Below are positions 46,767 to 56,898 of a stretch of DNA of 64,000 nt, one piece after another. Both the position numbers and the translations under genes were made by a program. The number at the start of each line of letters is the position of its first letter. The stretch's first letter is position 1. The notes below the pieces were generated by a model. It was not told the DNA's origin. It saw only the letters and a program-made list of their open reading frames with translations, and ran no database searches. Origin of the DNA: Trissonchulus latispiculum (lineage: Eukaryota; Nematoda; Enoplea; Enoplida; Ironidae); contig JASAND010023985.1 of NCBI GenBank assembly GCA_030248195.1, positions 1 through 64,000 on the forward strand. Direction: 5' to 3'.

Positions 46767-49700
46767 TTAATCAAAGGATATCAACTGGGCCACATCTGCA
46801 GCGCCTTGGCTAGCTGTTGGCGGAGCCTGTGGCTGCTGCGGTGGTGGCCCAGTCGAAGCTGTGGCTGCGTAGACCGGCTGTTGCTGTTGTTGTGGCTGCG
46901 GCTGAACCATAGGTGGTTGTTGTTGCGGCTGGGGTGGCATTTGCTGATTATCAACTGGATGATAGCCAGAAACAGGTGGTTGCTGTTGCGGATAGGACGC
47001 CACAGGGTAGTGCTGCGGTTGCGGCTGTTGCGGGGGATAATGACCTCCTCCGTGCTGCGAATATGGAGGTGGTGGAGCACCATAGCCTCCAGTAGTATAC
47101 GGTGGTGGCATGGTTGGCGGCTGTGCCATTGCGGTTCCATAGGCCTGTGGTGGTGGCTGGCCTCCAGCGTAGTGCGGCAAAGCAGCAGCTACTGACTGCA
47201 TACTATAGGGCGACTGTTGATGCGTTGGACTGGTCAGTCCAGGACTTCCACCAGGTCCAACCATACCCATCTGTTGTGGTGCTCCACCGTGCGGTGGTAA
47301 AGTTTGCTGCGGTTGTTGCTGCTGGTAACCATGCTGCGGACTAACCATCATACCTGCAATAACAGAAGCTTAGGTCTTTGACAGTCACGTTTCGTCCAAT
47401 GAACTGTACAGGCAAATCAAAATTAGCAAATACAAGCACAACCAGGAGTCATAGGGTAAATCTAAAGTTAAAGGATCAGCTGCTCACACATAGTAGACGA
47501 TGTTAACCGACTCTTAAGTATCCTGTGTTCCAATAAAAATTCGGCGGCAGTTTGATTTTCCAGGGGGAACCCGAATCTTCATTAGAATAAAGTTACTACA
47601 TTGTGCTAGCCGTATTTCCAAAGAAGTAGCATTTTGTATTCGTTCCCAATACATTTTGTTTAAAGAAACAACTAAAGCACAGACTAGTATTGCATATCTG
47701 CAGAACCAAGAAAAACAGTAAAACTTCAGTCAAACATAGGTACTCTTCACCAGATAATTAATTTAAATCATGTCCTAATTTGTGAGTTAGATGAACAAAA
47801 CATAGACTTAGGGGGCAAACCTGGCTGAGCATAACCATGCGACTGAACCATCTGTGGATGGACCTGCTGCGGAGGGACATACTGCGGTGGAATGCCCCCG
47901 CCGGCGGCGCTCATCATGGCAAACGCCTGCTGCTGTTGCTGTTTTCGCATCTGGATCTCCCGTTCCTTTGCAGCCATCTCTTCAATGGCACGCAGACGCT
48001 GCTGTTCCAAATATTCCTAAAATGTACATATACACGCAGAATAATGATAAATTTGGAATTATCTTCTACTAAATTTGTCATCTCTTCACAGCTCATTCTA
48101 TATAGATTCTAGATTAAGACTCCTCTAGATTATCTGTTTCGGATACAGACCCCCCCCCTCTGGGTTCTGTCCGCTTAGGAAATGAGGATCGAAAGAGCTG
48201 GAAATTTATGAAAAAAGTAGCCTTTCAAAAAATACCGACAGAACATTTCATTTATTTATTTATTTATGTAAATAAAGGTGCAAGTTACGTACATGCTTCT
48301 TTTGACGCATACGACCAAGCGTCTCGGTCATCTTGATCTGTCGCAGACGCTGCTGTTCCTGCAGTTCCAGCTGACGACGATGCGCGTGCTCTTCACGAAG
48401 GGCATTCACAGCCTCCCGAGCATCACGAATCTGGGCTGCCTTGTCCTGTAGACCTTCATAATAGCCTAAACCAGCCACAACACTAGTATCAACACTAGCG
48501 TAGCCAGAAAAAATTTTCGGGGGGGGAATGCCAAAATTGGTGGGGGTCTGGGGGGCGGAGCCCCCCGGAAGTTGGAAAATTTTTCAAATTAGTAACGTCT
48601 GAGGAATTTTTTCAAAGCATTCTTTGAATTAAAGAAGCAAAATGAGGCTCAATACGTTTTCATGCACGCAAATGATGCATAAACTGGGCGAATCACACTC
48701 AATAGGGTATTTAGAACTCATCTTTGGCCTTCGAAACCCATGTTATGATGGTAAATTTAAGTAAATACGCGCCGAAGGCGCAAAAATTTTTTGAAAAATG
48801 GGCGTTTTACACATGGCAGGAAAAAATTCCTGGGGTGGCAACACAATTTCGGGGGGGGAATTCCCCCCATTCCACCCCCCCCCTGGCTACGCGCCTGAGT
48901 ATCAATGTGCAGATCTTTTGCAGAAATAAAGTTAGGTAAGTGTTAACAACACAAATAAATATCAAGACAAAGAAACCCAAATTTAGCAAACAGAGTAGTG
49001 CAAGATCAAGTGTCAGTACTTCTCTTTTCATCCAGATCCTGCAAATGTCTCAACAGCTCAGAATGCATGGATGTCAAAGAAAGAAAGAGAGTCTGAATGG
49101 AGGAGTCAGCCACAACTGAGCGACCACGCGCCTGATTGGACTTGATCCTGAAATGAGCACGTAAATTATAACGGTTAACGGAAGTTTTAACAAAAATTCT
49201 GCCACATCAGCAGCTAACCAGCTGCCAACATTATCATAATATGACAGAAAATAAATACTAATTCAACATTAAGTATACGTATATGCGTTAAAAATGTACA
49301 CACTTATGTAGGATACGTGCATACCTATTCACGAATATTTCAATGCTGGCTCGAAGGTTCTGAGTGAAGTCCGCAAATTCGTTCACGTCACCATTTTGAT
49401 ATGTCTGAAATTAAGAATCTCAACATAAAACGGAATGGCTCGGAAACGTAATAAAATTCCGAATTATGTTCACATGAAACGAACGGGGCATTGGTGTCAA
49501 GAACCAAGGAATGTTCAATCGGCATCCTTTAGGACACTAAAGCTTCTTAGCTCTAGGTTTCGAATAATATTCTAACCATTTTACAGTACTCAACGTCAAA
49601 GTATGCCTGATATGAACAATAATATCCTGTGCTACGTACTTCATCAACCTTGTCATTGGTGGTTGAATGGGAGTTGTTCAGGATAGCCATGGCCTCTTTA

Positions 49701-52700
49701 GGTTCTGGAGCGGGTGCGGATGGAGTGGGCGAAGATCTGAGGATACCGCCACCCGGACTCTTTCCTCCCGACGCTGTGGCGCCACCACCACTTTCCTTTC
49801 GCTGTTCCCAGTAGGAGCGGTTAAGATAGCGGGCCAGTTCCGAGTCTTCACGGTCCCCGCCGCCACTATCGTGATGTCCAGTACTGTTATTTACAGCAGA
49901 ATCCTAAAGTAGTAAAGTTGTCACAGGAAAATGCCTTGAAAAACTCGTACATCGTTTATTATCAGCCAGCAAAACAACTACGCCTTAGGTTCCCTCAAAA
50001 CGTTGACAGATAATGCAACAAATTGGATAATTCTGACTTCAAAGCCCTTGGTCAAGTGTTCGAAACACGAGTATTATAACAAAACAACACAAAATGTGCC
50101 TGTGTTAAACAATTAGCTCCGTTCCCTAACAAATAAGCAAGTAATAAAAATGCTCCTCTGGAGCATGAAAAAGTAATATGGGTGATGGTGAGGTTGCAAA
50201 ATCAAGAGAAGACTAGTCTTAAAAATGCTTATTATGGGGGCTAGGTTCAAAAACTAGGTTGTCAGCGAATTAATATGGGTACAGCTTCGCCGAACAACCC
50301 ATATTCGCGGATTGCGAAATTATACGTGCATACGTACCAATGTTTCGATTTATATACTTAAAGTGCACAAATAATTTACAGCTCTGATATTCGGGCTTTG
50401 ACGACTTCAAATTTTTTTATTAAGAATCTCTTGATAGTTACTGTGCTTTTTCCATTTCTACGGAAATTGATATACATATCAAGAATAACTGAATGAATCA
50501 TTCCGACGATGTTCTGTTTCCTCCCGCATTGAATTAATAACCCTGGTATCATATCCTTGGGTCTTTTCTCGTTGCTTGCCGTAAACACAACGAAATAATG
50601 TTAATTTACGTTTACGTATAACCTAGCTAGTCTGGCCGACTAAGTAAACAACATCTTCAACGATTTTTTGAATGTTTAAATTAATTTTTTACTGGACTTG
50701 ACAGTTGACATTATTCGCTTTATATGCGACAATCAATTAGTGAAAGTCCGCGAATATGGGTTGTTCGGCGAAGCTGTGCCCATATTAATTCGCTGACAAC
50801 CTAGTCCTCTTCTATTTTCGAACCTAGCCCCCATACTAAGCATTTTTAAGACTAGTCCTCTCTTGATTTTGCAACTTTACCATCACCCATATTACTTTTT
50901 CATGCTCCAGAGGAGCATTTTTATTACTTGTCCTTCTGTCATTTAAAGGGTCCCTTTCTAACACTGAGTTAATTGATATAAGGAGCTTGAACAGTGCCAC
51001 AAGTAGGACAGAAAAGTGAAACCAAACTTGACAACTTTTGAATACTTCATTTTTGACTCCGCACCAGACACACCACCAGTCGCTTCCATTGGTTTCGGTA
51101 ATATCTAAGAAATGAAATTGCCACTTCAGCACCTGAGACCCGAAAAATTCGGCCTTCGGGTGGGATTCGAACCCACGACTTTCGGATGAACGCTCCGACG
51201 CTCTGCCAACTGAGCTACCGAGGCTACAGTCGCACCAAGCTAGAAGGAGTTCGTATCCAAACTGAAGTGACAATGAATTAATAAATGCGTTATAACGCGG
51301 ACAAACACATGATCCAGGGCGAGGTATACTCTGGTGTCCTCAAGCTTCCTGGGTGTGAAAGTCAGATGTAATGTAAATTGCCACTTCAGCACCTGAGACC
51401 CGAAAAATTCGGGCCTCGGGTGGGATTCGAAACCACGACTTTCGGATGAACGCTCCGACGCTCTGCCAACTGAGCTACCGAGACTAGTCACTTGAACGAT
51501 CATGCCCATTGAAACGATCGTAGTCGATTTACTATATACGTATGCCCCCAATCAAAACGCCGAAAAACGCTGTTTTAGGGGATTTGACCGGTGGTCAGTG
51601 GGTCGCATAGCTAGTGACCACTGGTCACTCCCACCGGTTTCGGCAATATGCCCATTGAAACGAGCGTAGTCGTTTTACTATACATGCTCCCAACCAAATC
51701 GCCGAAAAAAACAGTTTTAGGGGGTTTGACCAGTGGTCAGGGGACACCATAGGCCGTAGTGACCACTGGTTACATCCACCGGTTTCGGCAATATGCCCAT
51801 TGAAACGAGCGTAGTCGGTTTACTATATATGCCTCCAACCAGAACGCCGAAAAACGCTGTTTGTAGTGAGTTTTCCCAACTTTGACCCTGGGCGAGGAAC
51901 CACGAGAGCCATCCTGACCAGTGGTCACTTCGGGCGGTATCGGCAGTATGCTCAATCGTTTTCAGCGACCCCGATTTACTATATATGGGTACCACCCCGA
52001 GGCCGAAAAACGCCATTTTTAGTGACTTTTAGGCCATTTCAAGTAAAAGTGGGACTTAGAAACTTTTCGCCAAAACAGGGCAAAAAAGACAAAGTTTGGG
52101 CCCATCTCCTGAAAGCTGCAGGTCGAAATTAAAAAATCCCCCTCATTACGTTGTGCGCATAGTCCGAAATATTCAAATAAAATAAACCAAACCGATCTAG
52201 CTACTATCCTGTGAAAAAAGTTGATTTCAACCGAAGTGCCAAAATAGCGAAAGTCCGAATTTGGGGCCGTGGCACAGAGCCAAAGTTGGCCGAGTGCCAA
52301 AATGACCTTCGCTTGGTAGCATGGGGGATACTGTCTACCAACATATCATAGTAGCATTGGAGCAAAATGCCCACATCGCTCCAACACTTCGCTAAAACAT
52401 GCACTGCCAATAAGCGTTATTAACCGAGAAAAAAACCGCACGGTAACTCTCGCCTAGTGCAAAATTTCGAAGTTCCGAATTTTAACCAAAAGTATGGTGG
52501 TACTTGTAGTACTACTCGAGAACTTTACGATGGTAACATTTTTATCCCTCCCGGACCTCTAATTAGCTGGCACCAGGCCAACACGGTCTCCAGAGGGCCG
52601 CGCAGACGCCTTTACACCCATATTATGTAGGGGCGCTATCGCGCCCCTACATAACAAGCCTCCCCCTCCTCAAGTCTCACTAATGCTGAACAACAGCTGT

Positions 52701-55700
52701 TATTAAAAGTAAGACATACCATAACCCCTTTATAGGCATAAGGATCACTGCCAGATTTACCGCTGTCCGAGGTCTTAGCGTGACTGCCAGAAAATCCACC
52801 AACACGCTGAAACAAAAAACTTATCTAGGGCAAATATATACTAAAAAATCACAGTACAAAAATCAAGCACACTTAAAGACACGGATTGCAATGTCGAAAC
52901 TTAATAGGCTTCTGTAGAGTCGATTCGTGGAGTTGATAAATCGTTAATGTTCAAAGGTCAACCGATTCGTGCCCCATCGCAATTTATGTCTCCAAAATGC
53001 CCACAACGTAAAAAGGTGTAAAGATAACCTGATCAAACATGACACCCATTTCAAGGAAAGGTGTTACGTGTACTTACGTAACACATTCCTTAAATGAATT
53101 TTGCATCATGATATATAATCATGATCTATAAAATAGACCAGACCGAAAGATATTTTGATTTCCAGCTTACGCCTCTGAGTCTTTCTTTTTCCTCAGCTTC
53201 ACTCTGGGAAAGGGCCAAAGCCAGCTGTAATTCTTCTTCCTCTCTAATCTCTTCCTCACTTTTCTCAGGCTAAAATGCACAAAAAATGGGAACAACTATA
53301 TACTCCGTGAACGCACTCCGCGCAGCATTAAAAACTGCTATAAACCAAACCTAACTTAACCAGCGTTCAAAGGAATGCTTGTTGGAATAAAAGAATTAAA
53401 ATTATTAACAGGACCTGATTTTTGGATTTCTATTCAGCCAAATTGCATTAATTGAGATCTGAGATTATCTGAACTGAGACTAACTACTGAGCTAGCCACC
53501 AAGAAAATTAGGTAAATCCAGGCTAACAGGCGGATACATGAAGGATACAAGAATTAACTGACATTTATTTACATAACCAAAGAAACAGAACAAAGATATG
53601 AAAATGACACGAATAATATACGTACATACCTTAGATGGGTTGGTGGCTGAGGATTTCTCCGTTGTCGAAGACGATGATGATGAAACCGCCGTCGATGTTT
53701 TAGTTTCAGATGGTCGCTTTTCAGTCCTTTCCTTTGTAACGCTAAAGAAAAAGTTAATACTTAGTTCTCTAAAAAAGCTAAATGCAAGTTAAGCTATAAA
53801 ACATTAAAAATGAAGGCTAATACACACACAAACATAAACAAGCTGGCTTAACGTTACCAACCCTTTCAGCGTATCAAAGCAGGATTCACAGACACGGACT
53901 TCTTTTTCAATGCCAAACTTCGGAATAGGAGCCGTGCGACTAGAGCAACGATCACAGAAAATTTGACCACAACTGCGACAATGATGCTAAAATAGAACAG
54001 GATTATGCAACTGCAAAAATAAGAATGAATGCTTAAATATAAAATACGTGCACATGTTGGAAAAAAACAAGTCACATTGTTCAAAAACATTACGCAGATA
54101 AAACATGCATCCGTTAAGAAACGTAAACAAGACACCTTTCTGGTGAGTAGGCCAAACTGAACTTTGCAACGAAAGCAATGGTCAGAGTCCACCCAGTCAG
54201 GCGCTGATTCAGCATCGAACATGGCATCAGCAACACGCAAGGCAGGAAACGTGTAACCTGCAATTGAATTGGAATTCTAGTTAGTTTGTTGTGTTGCTTC
54301 TGATCAGTCTAAGTAATTTACTAAGTGTTATGACGGCCGATCGATGGAGCGTTCCGAGGATCGGACAGTCAGAGATTTGAATCCAAGCTGCCGTAAGCTT
54401 TCACAAATACCCTTAAGCATGGGACTAAACACATCTGTTAGCTTTGGGTAAAGTAAGCATAGCTATCTATCCTTACGTAACTGGTCGGCACATGGGTACC
54501 ACCATGGTGGGAAGGTAACAAGAAGGGCCCCTTCCACAGACGCAGCCATCGTTTGAGATGATACTGCCGGCACTCATAACACCTTAGAGTTTATAATAGG
54601 AAAAGTAAAAAACTCAACGCTTCTTATTGTATTAAAAGCCTGGCTGAAAATAAGGGGTTGAGCATCAGCAAATCATACCCTGTATCAGAACGGAGATATT
54701 TTCACGGGTAAACCTTTTTAACCGTAGGTAGTTCATTATTAACTTGGAGAGGTTAATAATATGCTTGGTAAGATGACTTCCTAGTTCCTACACAACTGCA
54801 CCAGTATTCGGCCGTTAGACAGTTCAAGTATCAGTATGCTATCCTACTGAATTTAGCACCCAACGAACAAAGTTGAACACAGTTTGTCTGCCAGAAATAT
54901 TAAACAAGCTCACGTCTGGATACGGATACGATAAGGATATATATATATATATATATATATACGCTACAGAAAAGTAATACTCGGAATATAGAGACAATGG
55001 GAATAACCTTCACTTAAAATATCAAAGCAAAGCAATCATAATAAAAAATGTGAAATGTACGCATGCCTTCCATCTTCATTAACTGAACAGTATCCTTCAC
55101 AATTTTGTACTCCGGCTTGTCCCGAAATGCATGAGCCCAGCACTGAAGTAGTTCACAAATCTTCTCCTTTACTTTCTCATTGGCTCCCTGGAAAAGTTAA
55201 AAAAGAAGAGAAACTCGATAGTTTAATAATTTTATAATTCTTATAAAGTAGTTAACAAAAACTAAACTGGAAAACTGCCTGCATAGATACAAACAGTCAG
55301 AAATAAAAGATTCGCCACAGCTGTCTGAAATCACTACTTAAAGGGGGGGGTCCACTTTTGGGTCATTTTTTTACATTTTCCAATCTCGCTGGTTTTCACA
55401 TATTTTATTGTCCAAATGGAATATTTTAACGAGTTTTTAAAATTAAAGTCGCAATTCTTACGGTTGTCGAGTCATTTCACCTCAAAGTTGAGATTACATG
55501 GTTTTAAACACAGGAAATTTTAAAAGTTGTCATTTTTCCGCGTGCGCCAAAAAATCTCCCGACAAACGTTGATGAATCTGGACAAATTTTCCATTAAAAT
55601 AAAGCTAAAATGTTAAACTGCGGTACCCTGCAATTAGAATTTTAATTTAGGCCTTTAAAAATTTTAATTAATTTTTAAAGGATTAAAATTTGACTTGATG

Positions 55701-56813
55701 CTCAAGTCGTGTTAAATTTTAATCCTTTAAAAATTAATTAAAAATTGTAAAGGCCTAAACTAAAATTCTATTCCCAGGGTACCGCAGTTTAACAATTTAG
55801 TGTTATCTTAATGTATAATTTGTCCAGATTCATCAACGTTTGTTATTGTTTTGGCGCACGCGAAAAAATGACAGCTTTCTAACACATGAAATCTTAACGC
55901 TGAGGTGAAATTACTCGACAAACGTAAGAGTTACGACTTTAGTTTTAAAAACTCGTTAAAATATACCATTTGGACAATAAAATATGTGAAAATCAGCAAG
56001 ATCGGAGAAAGTCGAAAAAATTACCCAAAAATGGACTCCCCCCTTTAAGGAGGAGGGGGACATCGCCGGGTACCAAATTTCACAGTCACAGATTTCGCTA
56101 GAGATAAGCCAAGCAACGAGAGAGAAAAGGCGCTTGAACAATTTGATCAAGCTCATTCCGACGTTGTTCACTTAACTTTGGTGAACAAAAATAAAATGTT
56201 CAGGACATCGAGAACTTCATTTGGGGTGGATGGCTTTCAATAATGAAGTTGTTTCTTTTTGTGCATTTTATCATGGTTTTTGTGAATTACTGTGCATAAA
56301 CGAACATGCACACTTTTTCCAAAATTCACATTCGAATTCAAAAATGCAGTAAAATTTTGCTTCCGTTAACCACACAATGGCTCTAAATATCTTCCAAATG
56401 CCTTAGATTTCAAAAAGAGCTGTAGCTTTTAGCTAGGGGCTGTCGCCCCCAGACCCCCGCATCTTCTTATTTTTACCATGGCTGCTTTGTGTAAAGCGTA
56501 AGTACAGCATCGTCGGAAATTATAAGCTGTATATATTTATAGTGGACGTGGCCAACGATCCTTTACGCGTGCAATTCTCGTTTTGCTGATCAGCAAACAG
56601 CAAAAATAGTCAGAAAAACATTGTCATTTGTCATAAAAAATTATCAAATAAAATGACCAATCAACAGTCTAACATTTAAGTACTAAATTTATTTTTCAGA
56701 CAACAAGAGACTATGCTTACAGCAGCAAGATGCTTCATATCTTCCATAAATTCTTTTGTGGCGATTTCAACATGCACCTTCTCACCGCAGTTCTTAACTA
56801 CAGCTTCCAAAAC
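46767..56813 (-). CDS. HGS: HGS / HRS, ESCRT-0 ubiquitin-sorting subunit (5' end missing)
   Basis: Thirteen minus-strand exons join in phase: 56813-56721, 55187-55061, 54257-54136, 53986-53862, 53741-53630, 53269-53171, 52806-52720, 49903-49640, 49404-49325, 49147-49020, 48465-48293, 48016-47821, 47353-46767. Together they give 730 residues; about 75 N-terminal residues (start of VHS) are not in view. The product recruits ubiquitinated cargo to endosomes with STAM (family knowledge). Visible in order are the VHS tail ([32 protein letters not shown]) and FYVE (APDWVD, then eight zinc cysteines with [11 protein letters not shown] and EVRVCESC, residues ~95-155). The UIM ([16 protein letters not shown], ~205-222) and [13 protein letters not shown] follow. 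The helical core ([26 protein letters not shown]) leads into a coiled coil ([20 protein letters not shown]), a P/Q-rich tail and AQLISFD, a clathrin box. One donor is ambiguous: GC at 55067/55066 gives the family-like EGYTF, while canonical GT at 55061/55060 adds Met-Arg. Confidence 0.95.
48493..48897. mobile_element. hAT-like MITE next to an HGS splice acceptor
   Basis: The ends CACTAGCGTAGCCAG and CTGGCTACGCGCCTG are flanked by direct AGTATCAA copies (48485-48492, 48898-48905), an 8-bp hAT-type duplication. The interior has GGGGTCTGGGGGGCGGAGCC and GCGCCGAAGGCGCAAAAATT, both recurring elsewhere in the window. It lies in HGS intron DNA, only about 26 bases from the acceptor of the exon at 48465 (including the target duplication). 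Confidence 0.82.
50138..50930. mobile_element. Element with ~180-bp terminal inverted repeats
   Basis: CAAGTAATAAAAATGCTCCT at the left is inverted at the right end. The arms continue through GAGCATGAAAAAGTAATATG, CAAAATCAAGAGAAGACTAG and CGCCGAACAACCCATATTCG, about 180 bases each. The interior has a 70-residue minus-strand frame (50376-50588) with no recognisable domain. Terminal fragments of the family (GGAGCATTTTTGTTACTTG) lie at 28650 and 62440. It sits in the 2.8 kb HGS intron. Confidence 0.78.
51110..51484 (-). repeat. Two tandem tRNA-derived SINE copies
   Basis: tRNA-like heads at 51484-51413 and 51224-51153 (minus) share GGTAGCTCAGTTGGCAGAGC (box A) and GGTTCGAATCC or GTTTCGAATCC (box B). 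Both fold as a cloverleaf with D arm GCTC/GAGC, anticodon stem TCGGA/TCCGA and T arm GTGGG/CCCAC. The acceptor stem pairs fully in the 51484 copy and poorly in the other. The anticodon loop GCGTTCA lacks U33. Both heads continue into the same tail (CGAATTTTTCGGGTCTCAGG, TGCTGAAGTGGCAATTT), so they are SINEs rather than tRNA genes. Confidence 0.8.
51490..52010 (+). repeat. Tandem array, ~145-bp unit, about four copies
   Basis: The landmark CAATATGCCCATTGAAACGA (or a close variant) recurs at about 51500, 51645 and 51790, and in a degenerate form at about 51945. Each unit also has GTAGTCGNTTTACTATA, CGCCGAAAAACGCTGTTT and a GACCACTGGTCAC/GACCAGTGGTCA inverted motif. It follows the SINE pair directly. 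Frames open across it are artefacts. Confidence 0.75.
52626..52651. repeat. Short GC-rich hairpin TGTAGGGGCG...CGCCCCTACA
   Basis: A perfect 10-base stem with a six-base loop, preceded by CATATTA. A very similar hairpin (ATAGGGGTCG...CGACCCCTAT, also after CATATT) lies at 61539-61564 at the end of the mirrored repeat unit. The two may be terminal structures of one transposon family. Confidence 0.55.
54937..54961. repeat. (AT)n microsatellite in an HGS intron
   Basis: Twenty-five bases of alternating A and T in the intron between the exons at 55061 and 54257. Confidence 0.9.
55338..56049. mobile_element. Large foldback palindrome, copy 2 (intact)
   Basis: The ends TTAAAGGGGGGGGTCCACTT and the complementary ATGGACTCCCCCCTTTAAGG frame 712 bases that fold on themselves around 55699 (GACTTGATGCTCAAGTC). 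The arms pair almost throughout, including GTGCGCCAAAAAATCTCCCG against its complement near 55855 and TTAATTTAGGCCTTT against AAAGGCCTAAACTAA. It corresponds to the interrupted copy at 8821-10608. It lies in an HGS intron, right beside the duplicated segment. Confidence 0.85.
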
Positions 56814-56898
56814 CTAAACATGAGCAAGACATACAATATATGCGGAGATACGCACATCTTTATCATAGATATTCATAGCTTTTCATAAGATATTATAC
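56050..56898. repeat. Segmental duplication, HGS-locus copy, first part
   Basis: Direct match to 10609-11610, including the HGS exon at 56721-56813. Because the neighbouring HGS exons are on its left, this is the original location. Similarity breaks at about 56895 (TAAGATATTATACAAGAACC), where a long-inverted-repeat element begins, and resumes at about 61565. Confidence 0.85.

Noticed and set aside
46743..47195. 150-residue plus-strand frame rich in W, L and R
   Set aside because: It is the antisense of the HGS P/Q-rich terminal exon, whose CAG/CAA/CCN codons leave the opposite strand free of stops. The HGS frame ends in the conserved LISFD and has matching splice sites.
51153..51484. Two functional tRNA genes
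   Set aside because: The anticodon loop lacks U33, one acceptor stem pairs poorly, and both carry the same non-tRNA tail, which indicates SINEs.
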